DNA of 64,000 nt. It comes from Euryodendron excelsum (taxonomy: Eukaryota; Streptophyta; Magnoliopsida; Ericales; Pentaphylacaceae). The position numbers and the translations under genes were made by a program. Positions 19,547 through 32,893 of this stretch are shown piece by piece. How positions within the stretch are numbered: the first letter of the stretch is position 1; each line of letters starts with the position of its first letter. The stretch lies in NCBI GenBank assembly GCA_033060915.1, contig CM065384.1:32974501-33038500 (forward strand), given 5' to 3'. The notes under the pieces are model-generated. The model was not told where the DNA came from. It worked only from the letters and a program-made list of their open reading frames with translations, and ran no database searches.

Positions 19547-22500
19547 TGTAAGCACCCTATTTTTGACCGCTCGGCAGTCTACGCTCCGTCTAGACTTGTA
19601 CTCAAGTCAATATGGACGTATTCCAATCGAAATCAACTCTCTAAGTCCAAATCCCGTCTGTCCATCGCTTCGCGGGCCCACCAAGCCCAAATAGAGGCAA
19701 AATGACCAAAATGCCCTTAGAGGCATTGTCTTTTCCAATTCCTACTCTAACCCCTCTCTCGAGACAGTTGATTCCTCGAGACGGTAAATCTATTCCAAAC
19801 CAGGTGTGTCTTTCTAAAGACGGTAAGTCCCCTTTCCAATTCCAAATTAGGCACGTCTTTTCGAAGACGATAAGACCCCCTTCCAATTCTAATCCCTCTC
19901 TCGAGACAGTTTATTCCTCGAGACAGTTCCAAATTAGGCACGTCTTTCCGAAGACGATATGGCCCCTTTCTAATTCCAATCCTGCTCTCGAGACAGTTTG
20001 TTCCTCGAGACAGTTCCAAATCAGGCACGTCTTTCCAAAGACGATAAGACCCCTTTCCAATTCCAATCCCTCTCTCGAGACAGTTTATTCCTCGAGACGG
20101 TCCGGCACATTTTTCAAAAAAAATCTCTTCGAAACGGTAAGTCCCTTTAAACTTGTCGACCGGGATGAGACCCCAAGTCCCCTAGATGGTAGAACGGTCC
20201 ACCTTTGGTGCCTGCTAGCCCGCCAATGTAGAAATGTCTGTTTAGGCATGCCTTCCGAGAAAATTGACTTCTTAGGAGCTAAGTCCCTTTAGCAGCTTCT
20301 CGAGATCAGACAATCTCAGGAATGATCGCGAACCGTCAGAGTAGCGGAAATACTCGCAAACAGGTCGATATAGGGAATTGCCAACAAACCCCTGTATCAC
20401 CCGACCGCCGTCAGAGTGGCGGAAACACTCAAAACCCAGGTCAACATTGGTGCCTACTAGCCCACTTCGGTGAAAAATGACCAAACTGCCCCTTGGGCCT
20501 TTTCTGGGACTTTTCGGTCAAGATGACCATTTCGCCCCTAGGCATCCGAATGCCCCAAGAATCACACTGGCTCTGGGTATCAAACCGGTAACCTTCTGAG
20601 AATGCTTCTTATAGTATTCCCAATCTTCCTCTGTCTTCCCGGATCATTTCGAGTTAATTCCAGTAAACCCGATACAAAATGACCGTTTTGCCCCTAGAGG
20701 GCCGGTTGCCTGTTCCAACCACACCGGCTTTGGGTATCAAACCGGTAACTTTCCGAGAATGCTTTTTATAGTGTTCTCAACATTTCTTTACCTTTTCGAA
20801 TCATTCCGAGTTAGTTTCGGCAAACCCGGTACAAAATGACCGTTTTGCCCCTGATGGGCCGGTCACCTTTTCTGACCACACCGGCTCTGGGAATCAAACC
20901 GGAAACCTTTGGGAACATTCTAAATAATATTTCCAAATCTCGAGTCTTCTTCTGGGACAGTCCAAGTCCATCCCAGCAGCTTCCGGATCCAATTGACTAT
21001 TTTGCCCTAAAAGGCCCGGTCAACCCTTCCGACATAACCTATCCCCATTTTTCAAGTCAAGTACCTCCGGGACACTGTTTTAAGTGTTCCTATTCTTTTC
21101 CAGCCTTCTGGGTCATTCCCGACCTCTTCAAATCATTCTTGAACTTTTCGGAGTCACTCCTAGTGAACCCTGGCTAAAAATTGCATGGTAGTCACTAGTA
21201 TAGGCGCCCAAATCTAGTCAAAGATATGTTGCTTGCCGATCTTAAATATTTCCTAAATGGCTGGCGCCACTAGTAGTGGTGCCAAGCCAAAAAATGGCTT
21301 GGCGCCACTCAGTGTAAGTTTTAGCCTGGCACCACTACAACAGGCGCCAGTGCATTCCTTTCTCTATAAATACAGAGCCTCTTCCAGCGTGAAAGAGGTC
21401 CGCAAACTCAGTCTAAAAATTCTATATTTCGATATACAGAGCTCGTATACTCCCAAAACCTTAGCTTCCCTAGGTTCTCCAAACCTTAGCCACCATACAT
21501 AAACCCTAGCCTCATATACACTCATGCACACCCCTACACATATATACACTAGCCTCCAACCCTCCATTGAAGACTTGGATTACTGCAACTATGAAGATTT
21601 GAAGACCAAAGGCAAGCCCTCGAAAATCAAGACTGAAGTGAAGCGAAGATCGAAGAAAGCAAGGCGCGCAAAGCCAAGAAAAATAAAGAAGACACAAGGT
21701 AGACTTCCTATTTAAATTTCTGCACTTCCCCCCCTCTCTTCTTTCTCCTAACCCACTTGGGTTTTCTCTATTTTAATCCCCTATCTCTTTTCCCACCTTT
21801 CTTTGCATGCTTGAAACAAGGGGACTCCCGGTCAATGTGTTGGATTAGACTATAGGAGGGTCACCGTGTTGGGGGCTTTCCTTTAGGCTAACCAGAGACC
21901 ACGTGAGTTCGGCCCCCTTGATTATGTGGTGAAGCCTTAACCTTCTATGTTCACGACCCCAAACTTGCATTGTGCATATCATGATCTTGCATCTTCTAAA
22001 AATCATTTTTAAACTCGTTTTCAAAGCTTGCATTAAACTTGCTTTCAAAATTACATCAAAATCTCCTTTTTCAAAACTTGTTTTCAAAATCACAATCCTA
22101 GGGTGATTCTAGCCTTTCCATGGCTAGGGTTGCTTTAGGAAAGTGTTACATTTAAAGTGACTTTTATGGTCCATATTTTCAAATCTTATTGTTTTCAAAA
22201 CCGCTTTCCTAAAGTGGTTCTAACCCTCTTATGGTTAGAATTGCTTTAGGAAAGTGTGACATTTTTATACCTTCTAAAAACTCTCTTTTCCTAAAAATCT
22301 CTATTCGAACATGCTTTCCAAAAACTCTCTTTGCTAAAGTTGTTTTCAAAAACTCCCTCCAAAAATCTATTTTTTAAGACTTCCTTTTTCAACTCCTCTC
22401 TAAAATACTCTGCCCAAAATCCACTTTCTAAAAACGCTCCCCAAAAATCTTTGCAAAAACTCTCTCCAATAATCTCCTTCCAAAAATTTTTCTAAAAACC

Positions 22501-24614
22501 TCTCTTTCCAAAATCTTCCCTCTAGAAACTCCTCTCTAAGATTTCCTTCCAAAAACTTGTTTCCAAAAAACATACTTTCCAAAAATCTCTTTTCTTGATG
22601 CCCAAATCAAGCCCTAGAACCCACAATTAGGAAACCCTAATTTTCTTTCCAAAAATATGGTTTTCAAACTTGCCTTAAAACCTAAGTTTCCAAAATCTCT
22701 TGCTTTCACATCCAAACTATACACATTTCCAAAACCTCTTTTCTATGTCAAAACTATAGTCTTCCAAATCTAGAGTTTCTAAAACCTCCCTTTCCAAATC
22801 CTTGTCAATTTTAATCTTCCTTTTAGGAAACCAAATCCCATCTTTCCTTTAGGAAACCAAATCCAATCTCCCCATTTAGGAAACTAGATCCAATCCTCCG
22901 TTTTTTGGAAACAAAATCAAAGCACTTCTTCTTAGGAACAAAATCCAATCCCTTCCTAATCCGATTCCTTCCTAATCTTCTACTTTCCTAAATCTTAACT
23001 TTCCAAAACTTGAACATAAAAATCTTTCCTAAATGTTAAAATTCAGCTTTCAAATCTTTTCTAATTCAACCCTTTCCTAATTCTACCCCTTTCCAAATCT
23101 TAACTTACCAAATTCAAGTTTTTAAATCTTTCCTAAACTCAACCTTTCCTAATCTCAAGGTTCTCTAAAACTCAAATTTTAAAACTTTCTAAATCTTAAG
23201 CTTTCTAAATTCGAAATTTTCAAACTCAAAAACTTTCTAAATCTAAAACTTTCTAAATTTCGAATATTTCCAAATTCAAAGCTTCCTAAATTCAAAACTT
23301 TCTTAAGTCAAATCTTCCTAAACCTCTAACTTTTCTAAATTCTAAACTTTCCTAAACTTCAAATCTTTCTAAATCTAAAACTTTCTAAACGCAAAACTTT
23401 TCTTACTTTCAAAACTTCCCTATTTCAAAACATTCCAAATTCAAAACTTTCTTATTTTGAAAACTTTCTAAATTTGAAACTTCCTTAAGTTAAAACTTTC
23501 ATAAGTTGAAACTTTCCTAAAGTCAAAAGTTTCCAAATTCCAAAACTTTCCCAAGTTGAAATTTTTCTAATTCCAAAACTTTCCTAAAATGACACTTTCT
23601 TAATTCGAACTTTTCTTAAAGCGAACCTTTCCTAAATCTAGTCTTTCCTAATCTTTTCAAGTCCAACTTTTGGGTCAAATCTTTTTTTAGAATCCTTCCA
23701 AGTCAGGTCAAATCTTTTCTAAGTCTAGGTTTCCTAAAACCAAGTCTTTCAAAACCAAGTTTTCCAAAATCATTCTTTTCAAATCCTCCAATCAAAGTTC
23801 TATCTCTCAATCTTCCAATCCAATTTCCAATTCAATCTCTTTCTTCCAAATCAACTCTTCTATTTTCAATTGGACTTTTGTCTAAACTACGACTGACCTG
23901 ATTCCTCCAAAAGGATACGTAGGCAACCTTCATGGGTGCGGTCACAACTTCTTTCAAATTTCAAATTTCTTCACATTTTCCAAATCTTAGATTCTACAAT
24001 CTTTTCAAATCTTCAATCAATTTTCAAATTTCTAATTTCAAATTTCTATTTCCCAAATATCTCTATTTTCAATTTCCAAAACCTTCTTTCCAAATTCAAA
24101 CTTCTATCTCTTTCTTTTCAAATTAAATAAAATCAAATTTAATTAAAGACTCTCATAGGTGAATTTAGGGTAGATTGACATGTAGGTACCGAAAGGGCGG
24201 GGTAGGGTGATGGCTTAGTGCGTTTTCCCTACACGTAACCAACCTCTGAACCTAGATCACTGATTTCAAAGACCAAAAAGGAGTTATTTTAAAAAAAAGG
24301 GCTAAATATTTTCGAAAGGTTGCTAAACAACTTGTTTTCTCAAAAACCCTCTCTTAAGGAGATATTTTCAAAATTGTTTTCCAAAAATCCTAAGTGTAGT
24401 CTTCGGATTATTTTTAGTTTTTAAGTGACCTAACTCACCTTAATCAAGTTAGGTGGCGACTCCAAATCTTTTCCAAAAGCCCTTTATTTAAATCTATTTT
24501 CAATTCAAACCTAGTTGTACTCCTTCTTCTGGGAGGGTGAGTTCTAATGAGAGAGTACAGCTTTTTTCTCACTTGTGTGAGTATTCCTTGAGTGCGAAAA
24601 ATCTGGGTGCGACA
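19547..24614 (+). mobile_element. Giant-LTR family, copy D: solo LTR, 5068 bp, perfect TSD
   Basis: It starts TGTAAGCACCC and ends GGGTGCGACA, with CCTTC on both sides (19542-19546 and 24615-24619) and copia coding sequence continuing across. Its hairpin stems are CGTCTT/AAGACG (19854-19869 with a TTCG loop; 19941-19956; 20028-20043), the paired variant of B and C. It has 160-bp repeats (20510-21020), GGCGCC palindromes (21260-21355), TATA at 21365, a G-poor tract (21990-23870) and the PBS-like decamer at 24454. Confidence 0.94.
21365..21372 (+). promoter_or_regulatory. TATA box of LTR D
   Basis: TATAAATA, 1818 bp from the LTR start, followed by AAACCTTAG/AAACCCTAG telobox-like repeats. Confidence 0.78.
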
Positions 24615-25213
24615 CCTTCACCTTCCTACTTAGACTGCTACCTCCACTTCTGCTATTATTTCATTTGCTCCCAAATCATCTCTTGGACTTTCACACTCAT
24701 GTTTAGGTCATTTATGTTTTCTTTTGTCTAAAGGTGTGTTAGGTTCTGTCCTTAATGAGAACCTTGATTGTCAGTCTTGTCAACTTGCCAAACAATCGGC
24801 TTTATCCGTTAATAAATGTACTTTTTTTCTTTTTAGCTCTTTTTGACTTGATTCACTCTGACATTTGGGTACCCTCTCTCACTTCTACTATGGGAGACTC
24901 TTAGTATTTTGTTATTTTTTTGATGATTTTTCTAGATATACATGGTTTTATCTCTTGCAAAATTGATCTTAACATCAACAAACCTATTATGAGTGTTCTC
25001 TTTTGGTCAAAACTCAATTTTCCCGTGACATCAAGGCCTTTCGGTCTAATCATGTAGGGGAATATTGTGATAGGTCTTTCCTTGCATTTTTTCGTGAGCA
25101 TGGGATTGTTCCTTATCACTCTTTTCATAGTACTTCACAACAAAATGGTTGTGCTGAATGAAAAAATCACCATCTTCTTGATACTACCCATGCTCTTCTT
25201 ATTTCTACCTCAT
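24615..25213 (+). pseudogene. Ty1/copia pol remnant: pre-integrase and integrase N-terminal half
   Basis: Frames recognisable in pieces: LDCQSCQLAKQ (zinc-finger CxxC, near 24766), then DLIHSDIWVPS and YFVIFFDDFSRYTWF (first catalytic Asp region, 24850-24950), and FFREHGIVPYHS followed by QQNGCAE (25090-25165, catalytic Glu region). Several frameshifts and stops. It is cut by LTR E at 25213 and resumes at 29820. Confidence 0.82.
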
Positions 25214-28200
25214 TGTAAGCACCCCATTCTTGACCGTTCGGTAGTCTACAATCTTTCCAGACTTGAGTTTAAGTCAATATGGACATATTCTAGAATTCTA
25301 GTCTAATCCCATTTATCAAACTACTTTGCGGGCTCGCCAGGCTCAGATAGATGGAAAATGACCAAAATGCCCTTGGGGGCATTGTTCAGTCCAATTCCAA
25401 ATTAGGCGCGTCTTCCCGAAGATGGCAAGTCCCCTTTTCCGATTCCAATTCCAATCCATCTCTCGAGAAAGTTGATTCCTCGAGACGATAAGTTCATCTT
25501 TTTTGGCACCTTTTTTGAAGAAACTTTCTTCGGAACGGTAAGTCCCTTCAAACTCGTCGACCGGGACGAGACCCCAAGTCCCTTAGATGGTAGAACGGTC
25601 CACCTTTAGTGCCTGCTAGCCCGCCAATGCAGAAATGTCCTTTTTGGCACGCCTTCTGAGAAAGTTGACTTCTCAGGCGCTAAGTCCCTTTAGCAGCTTC
25701 CTGAGATCAGGTAGTCTCAGGAATGATCGCGAACTGTCAGAATAGCGGAAGTACTCGCAAACATCACAACTGTCAGAATAGTAGAAATACTCCGAAACAG
25801 GTCGATATAGAAAATTGCCAACAAACCCCTGTATCACGGGACTGCCGTTAGAGTGGTGAAAACACTCAAAACCCAGGTCAACACCGGTGCTCGCTAGCCC
25901 ACTTCGGTGAAAAATGACTAAACTGCCCATAGGGCCATTTTTCGACATGTTTCTTGAAAAAGTACCTAAGTCCTCAGAACGGTAAGTCCATCCTTCCAAG
26001 ATCATCTTAGAGACGATCCGACATGATTAGGTGCCTTCTAGTCTATTTCGGGCCAATTCTGAGAGTTTCCGGTCAAGATGACTATTTTGCCCCTAGGCAT
26101 TCGAATGTCCCGGGGATCACATCAGCTCTGGGTATCAAATCAGTAACCTGTCGAGAATGATTTTTATAGTATTCCCAGCCTTTCATTATCTTTCCGGATC
26201 ATTCCGAGTCAGTTTCGACAAACCCGGTGCAAAATAACCATTTTGCCCTTGGTGGGCCGGTTGCCTTTTCCGACCACACCGGCTCTAGGTATCAGACCGG
26301 TAACCATTGGGAACATTCTAAATAATATTTTCAAATCTCGAGTCTTCTTCTGGGACATTTTGAGTCTATCCCGGCAGCTTTCCGGCTCGGTTGACCGTTT
26401 TGCCCCTAATGGCTCGATCAACCCTTTCGATAAATCTTGTCACCCTTTTTCAAATCCATTACCCCCGAGACCCTATTCCAAGGGTTCCTGCCCTTTTCTG
26501 GCCTTTCGAGCCATTTTCGGTCCCTCAAATCCTTCTCAGACTTTTCAGAGTCACTCCTAGTGAAGCCAGACTAAAAATTACATGGTAGTCACTAGTACAG
26601 GCGCCCAAATCTTCTCAAAATACGTTGCTTGCTGACTTAAAAAATTTCCTAAGTGTAGTGGCGCCAAGCCAAAAAATGGCCTGGCGCCACTCCTAGTGGC
26701 ACCAATGTAAAGTTTGGCCTGACGCCACTGCAACAAGCGCCAGGTTGCTCTTCCCTCTATAAATATAAAGCCTCTTTCAGTGTGAAGAAGGTCCGCAAAC
26801 TCAGTCTAAAAACCCTACTTTTCGATACACAGAGCTCGTAGCCTCTCTAAACCCTAGTCTCCTTAGGTTCTCTAAACCTTAGCCTCCATACAAAAACCCT
26901 AGCCTCCTATACACTCATACACACTCTCATATACTCATACACTAGCCTCAGACCCTCCATTGAAGATTTGCATTGTTGCAACTATGAAGCTTTGAAGATC
27001 GAAGATAAACTCTTGAAGATTGAAGTGAAGACCGAAGCAAAGCAAGAAAAGCAAAGCGCGCAAAGCAAAGTAAAATAAAGAAGACACAAGGTAAGCTTTC
27101 TCTTTAAGTTTACAGATCTTCCCCCTCTCTTCTCTCTCTAGACCCACTTGGGTTTTCTTCTATTTTAATTCTCATCTTCTTTCCCCTATTTCTTGCATGC
27201 TTGAAACAAGGGACTCCCCAGTTCATGTGTAGGATTAGGCTATTAGAGGGTCACTGTGTCGGGGGCTTTCTTTTAGTCTAACCGGAGACCACGTGGGTTC
27301 GGCCCCCTTGATTATGTGGTAAAGCCTTTAACCTTGTATGTTCACGACCCCAATTTGTATTGTGCATATCATGATCTTGCATTCTTCCAAAATTCGTTTT
27401 GAAACTCGTTTTCAAAAGCTTGCATCAAAATTGTTTTCAAAACTTGCATCAAAATCTTTTTTTTTAGAACTTGTTTTCAAAATCGTAATCCTTGGGTGAT
27501 TCTAGCCTTTTCATGGTTAGGGTTGCTTTACGAAAGTGTTAGATTTAAAGTGACCAATATGGTCCATATTTTCAAAACATTGTTGTTTTCAAAACCACTA
27601 TTTTAAAGTGGTTCTAATCTTCTCATGGTTAGAATCGCTTTAGGAAAGTGAGATGTTTTCTATACTTTCTAAAAACTCTCTTTTCAAAAATTTCTTTCAA
27701 AAAATCTCTTTTCCAGCATGCTTTCCATAAACTCTCTTTAAATCCCTTTCCAAAATTATTTTCTAAAAACTCCCTCCAAAAATCTATTTTTCAAAACTTC
27801 TTTTTTAAACTCATTTCCAAAAATACTCTCCTTTAAATTCACTTTCTAAAAACGTTCCCTAGGCCCCCTTCCTAGAAAAACTCTTTTCAAAAACTCTTTC
27901 CTAAAAACTCCCTTCCAAAACTCTCTTTTCAAATTCACTTTCTAAAAACTACTCTATAGGATTTCTTTCCAAAAATCTCCTTTTCTAAAAACTCACTTTC
28001 CAAAAATCCCTTTTCTTGGTGTCCAAGTTAAACCTTAGAGCCAACGATTAGGAAACCTTAATTTTCCTTCCTAAAAACATTATTTTCAATCTTGCCTTAA
28101 AACCTAGGTTTTCAAAACCTCCACTTTTACATCAAAAATCATAAGTTTCCAAAAACCTCTTTTGTATGTCAAAACTATAATCTTCCAAATCTAGGGTTTC

Positions 28201-29819
28201 TAAAACTTCCCTTTCCAAATCATGCCAAATCTAATCTCCCCTTTAGGAAACCAAATCCTATCTCCCATTTAGGAAACTAGATCCTTTCCTCCATTTTTGA
28301 AAACAAAATCAAAACATATCTTTTTAGAAACAAAATCCAATCCTTTGTTTCAGGAAATAGGAATCTCAATCCTTCCTTGTCTAAACCTTTCCTAATTCAC
28401 TATTTTCTAATCTCATACCTTCTTAAACCTTAGGTTTCTAAATTTTAAGCTTCCAAATCTTTCCTAATTCAACCCTTTCCTAGTTCCATCCTTTTCCAAA
28501 TTTCAACTTTCCAAATCTAAATCTTCAAATCTTTCCAAAATTCTAAACTTTCTAAATTTGAATATTTCTAAATCTAAAACTTTCTAAACTCAAAACTTTC
28601 TTACTTTAAAAAACATTCCAATTCCAAAACATTCCTATTTCAAACCTTTCCTATTCTAAAACCTTTCTTGTTTTAAACTTTTCTAATCCAAAACTTTCTT
28701 AAGTCGAAAACTTTCCTAATTCAAAACTTTCCTAAATCAAAACTTTCCTAAAATGACACTTTGCTATTTTGAAACTTTCCTAATTCAAACCTTCCCTAAG
28801 TCCAATTTTTCCCTAATCTTTCAAGTCAAGTCAAATATTTCTTAATCTCAAAGTCTTTCCTAAATCCTATCTTTCCTAAGTCTAGGTTTCCAAAAACCAA
28901 GCTTTCTAAAACCAATCTTTTCAAATCTTTCAAATCAGAGTTCAATTTCCAATCTTTCAATCCAAATTCCAATTCAATTTCTCTTTCCAATCAAAATCTT
29001 GTCTTTTCTATTGGACTCTTGTCCGAACTACAACTGACTTGATTCCTCCAAAGGGATACGTAGGCAACTCTCATGGGTGTGGTCACAACTTTTTTTTAAA
29101 TCCCCAATTCTACAATCTTCTTCAAGTTTTCAATTCCATAATCTATTTTTCTAATTCCAAATTTCTATTTCCAAATCTCTATTTCCACTTTCTAAAACTT
29201 TCCAATTTATCTTTTCAAATCTCTTTTTAAATCAAATCAATTTCTTTTTCTATTTTCCAACTCTTTTTTTCTTGCACTTGCATATCATGCATCATGTCTT
29301 TTTAAAAATTCTTTTCTAAAATGGATAGGATTGGACATTTGTTAGTTGAAGACTTTTATAGGTGAATTTAGGATGAATAGACATGTAGGTATTGCAAGGG
29401 CGGGGTAGGGTGATGGCTTAGTGTGTCTTCTCTACACGTAACCAATCTCTGAACCTAGGATCACTGTTTTCGATAGACCATAATGGAGTTATTTTTCTAA
29501 AAAGGGCTTAAATATTTTCTAAAGGTTGCTAAACAACTTGTTTTCTTAAAAACCCTCACTTAAGGAAGTATTTTCAAAATCGTTTTCAAAAACCCTAAGT
29601 GTAGTCTTCGGATTGTGCTTCGTTTTTAGGTGACTTGACTCACCTTAATCAAGTTAGATGGCGACTCCAAATATTTTTCAAAAGCCCTTTATTTAAATTA
29701 ATTTTCAATTCAAACCTACCGGCACTCATTCTTCTAGGAGGGTGAGTTCTAACGAGAGAGTACAGTATTTTTTCTGCTTGTGTGTGTACTCCTTGAGTGT
29801 AAAAAATCTAGGTGCGACA
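25214..29819 (+). mobile_element. Giant-LTR family, copy E: solo LTR, 4606 bp, perfect TSD
   Basis: It starts TGTAAGCACCCC and ends AGGTGCGACA, flanked by CTCAT (25209-25213 and 29820-29824). It is the shortest complete copy: the CGTCTT hairpin array is reduced to one unit (CGTCTT-CCCG-AAGATG near 25408) and the GGCGCC block is shortened. TATA at 26758, G-poor tract 27390-29020, decamer 29659-29668. Confidence 0.94.
26758..26765 (+). promoter_or_regulatory. TATA box of LTR E
   Basis: TATAAATA within CTATAAATATAAAGCCTC, 1544 bp from the LTR start. Confidence 0.75.
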
Positions 29820-31969
29820 CTCATGTCCTGAACGGTTTTAGGGTGAAGTTGCTCTTACTATTGTTTACACTATCAACCGTGTACCTTTTGCTCCTCTGGG
29901 TAACCCCACTCCCTATGAGCGTCTGTATGGTACTGCTTATGATTATCACTCCCTTTGTATTTTTGGGTATGCCTGTTTTGTCTAACTTTAGCCTCATGAA
30001 TGTGCCAAATTAGAGCCTCGAGCTCACCTTTGCTACTTTTTAGGCTATAAGATTGAGCACGAAGGTTATCGGTGTTGGGATCCCTTGTTTAAAGGTTTTC
30101 TTGTTTCTTATCATGTTGTCTTCTAGGAACATAAGATGTTCTCCTCATTATCTTCCTTCCAATTATCTTCCTCTTCTAATCCTCCCTACTTCACTGATCC
30201 TACTATTAAGCTCTTTCCTGAGGATGCAAATGTCCTTGCTACTATCACGCCTATTATGCCTTTTGTTACTGTCTATCTAGTGGAGTCCCCATATGTTGAT
30301 CCTGTTCCTCTTACTAGCTCTATTGTGTTTGATCCTTCTTTTGAGCCTCTTGTTTGATGTTCTACTTGGGTAAGGGAACTTCCTACTCACCTTTGTGATT
30401 ATCATTGTTTCTCTACTATTCTTGCTCAGTATGAGACTCGCACTTATCGTGAGGCCACTTCTAACCCTCTTTGGTAGTAAGATGATGAATTGCAGGCTCA
30501 TGCCAAGACTCACACTTGGGACTTTGTTGATCTTCTTCTTGGTAAATCTGTGATTGGGTGTCGTTGGGTTTACAAGATCAAGACTCATTTTGATGGTTCT
30601 ATAGAACGTTATAAAGTCTGTCTGGTTGCCAAAGGATTCACCCAGAAGTGTGGCATTGACTATAAGGAGACTTTTGCTTATATGGCCTGTCTCACCTCTA
30701 TCCAGAGTCTTACTACTGTTGCTGCTATTTGCCAATGGCCCTTGTATCAGATGGATACCAAGAATGCCTTCCTTAATGGTGATCTCTCTGAGGAAGTCTA
30801 TATACAGCTTCCTCCTAGCTCTTTTCATTATAGACATCATGTCTACAAGCTTCTTCGTGCTCTTTATGGTCTCAAGTAAACTCCTCATGCCTGGTATGCC
30901 AAATTTAGTTCCACCATCAATAACCTTAACTTCTCTTCTAGTGATTATGATTCTGTTCTCTTTGTTTGCAAGTCTACACAAGATACTGTTCTCTTCCTTC
31001 TTTATGTGGACAATATGATCCTCATTGGTGATGATGTTCATGGCATTTCTAAGCTTAAAGAGTTTCTTATTAGATTGTTTAAGATGAAAGATCTTGGTCC
31101 CCTTAGTTACTTTCTTGGCCTTAAGATCTCTTCTGCCTCTATTGGTTATCCTCTTTCTCATGCCAAGTATGTCTTAAATCTTCTTACTTGTGCTGGTCTC
31201 ACTGATAGTAAGACTGTTTCCACACCTCTGGAAGCTAATGTGCATTTTACTCCTTTGGATGGTGAGCCTCTATCTGATGCTACTCTCTCTCGACAGCTTA
31301 TTAGTAGTCTCCTTTACCTCACTGTTACTCGTCCTGACATTGCTCATGCTGTTCACTTTGTTAATCAGTTCTTATCCTTGCCTCGCTCCACTCACTATGC
31401 TGCAGTTCTCCATATTCTTCGTTATGTCAAGAGAACTCTATTTCATGGCCCCCATTACTCTTGTCACTTATCTCCACAGTTATAAACCTATTCTGATGCT
31501 GATTGAGTTGGTGAACCTACTGATCGTTGTTTTACCACCGGGTCCTGCTTCTTTCTTGGTGATTCTCTTATTTCTTGGCGTAGCAAGAAGCAGACTCTTA
31601 TTGCTCGCTTTAGCACTGAGGCCAAGTATCGTGCACTGGCTAACACCACTTAGGAACTTCTCTGGCTTCGGTGGTTACTTTAAGACATAGGTGTCTCTCA
31701 TTTTAGTGCTACTGCTCTTCATTATGACAATCACAGTGCTATTTTGATTGCTCATAATGATGTGTTTCATAATCTCACTAAGCACATTGAGATTGATTGT
31801 CACTTCATTCGTTAGATTGTCGTTCGTGGCATTATTCATCTTCTCCCTGTCACATCTCCTGCCTAGACTACTTATATCTTTACCAAGTCTCATCCTCCAA
31901 GACGGTTTTATGATCTGGTTTCCAAACTTAGTCTGGTCTCTGCTCAACCACCTCGAGTTTGAGGAGGGA
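29820..31969 (+). pseudogene. Ty1/copia pol remnant: integrase end, reverse transcriptase and RNase H
   Basis: The integrase C-terminal part (VPFAPLGNPTPYERLYG, about 29880-29935) is followed by a spacer. The RT follows from about 30490: THTWDFVDLLLGKSVIGCRW, WPLYQMDTKNAFLNGDL (first catalytic Asp), LYGLK then stop, and LLYVDNMILIGDD. The usual YVDD is YVDN at 31003-31014, so a metal-binding Asp is lost. RNase H follows (YSDADWVGEP region, [61 protein letters not shown]). Many stops sit where relatives have Gln or Trp codons, as expected of C-to-T decay. It ends at the polypurine tract GAGGAGGGA beside the 3' LTR. Confidence 0.93.
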
Positions 31970-32153
31970 TGTTAGTATATATAATATACTATAATGTATA
32001 TAATATATAACAGAGATTTGATTTACTTTCCTAGTTTAGGCTTTCTTATTCAATCCTCATTATGCTGTATATATATACTGTACCCATGTACCTCTCTTTA
32101 CTTACTCTATTCAATACACAGAGATTATCTTTTTCACTCTCATTATTCTAACA
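31970..32153 (+). mobile_element. Ty1/copia 3' LTR, 184 bp
   Basis: It starts TGTTAG right after GAGGAGGGA and ends CTAACA, an exact inverted terminal match. AT-rich with TATATATA in the middle and an ATTCAATACACAGAG phrase near the end. The very short LTR suits a small-LTR copia lineage such as Ale. The copia 5' LTR is outside the window. Confidence 0.85.
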
Positions 32154-32893
32154 TTGCCGACTATAGTATCCCTACTTTCATTGATGAAGACAATCAATAT
32201 ATATCATTAAAGAATGAAAATCAACATCCAAATATATACACATATTCACATATATTTATATATTGTGGACTAGCAGCTGCTAACACATATAGCGCAAGGA
32301 TAACCTTTACATAATATTTATAAGGAAAATAAATCCTAAACCCAATGAAATTCAGAAATAATAGAAATTAAAGAAAATATAAAAAATTACCAAAAATGAC
32401 AAAATTGAGTTAAGTCCAATTTGACAATTAGACTCCTAAAGAAACATCCCATAAAAAACATAGACCAAAATGGATTCATATCAGCCAAGATATTAGACGA
32501 TCAAATCATTCTAAAAATGGCAAAATCTCTTATTTGAGGCCCTAACGATGGAATTTGCCAAAATTCTAGCATTCTTCATCGCTTGCGATGAGTTATTCCT
32601 AGAATTGGGTTTTCTATCAACTTGCTAAATTTTGCGTGATTTTAAGATACCTTCGTTGGATGCCTAATTTGCCTTTGGATAGATCCAAGTGTTCTATGTA
32701 GTCCAAGGCTATGCCTTTTGCATCAACATATCAGGTAAATAATGTTAATTCTGTGGGCATTAGAGGCCTACAACTAGTGTTTTTGTACTAGGGACCTCAA
32801 GCTTTGGAGGTTATACTCTTACCCACTGTCTATCCCATAGGATGTGTGAAATTTTTTAAAGACCACAATTTTTTTTTAATATGCACTAGGAAA
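32154..32893. other. Unassigned AT-rich sequence between two retroelements
   Basis: There is no coding capacity and no repeat that I can relate to the rest of the window. It begins with the copia 3' flank (TTGCC) and ends at GGAAA, the flank of the Athila-like 3' LTR. It could be the older target sequence or part of another eroded element. Confidence 0.5.

Noticed and set aside
30277..31161. A 294-codon open frame on minus
   Set aside because: It lies antisense to the copia RT. Its Lys/Arg/Ile-rich composition is the mirror of RT codons, and no domain is seen.
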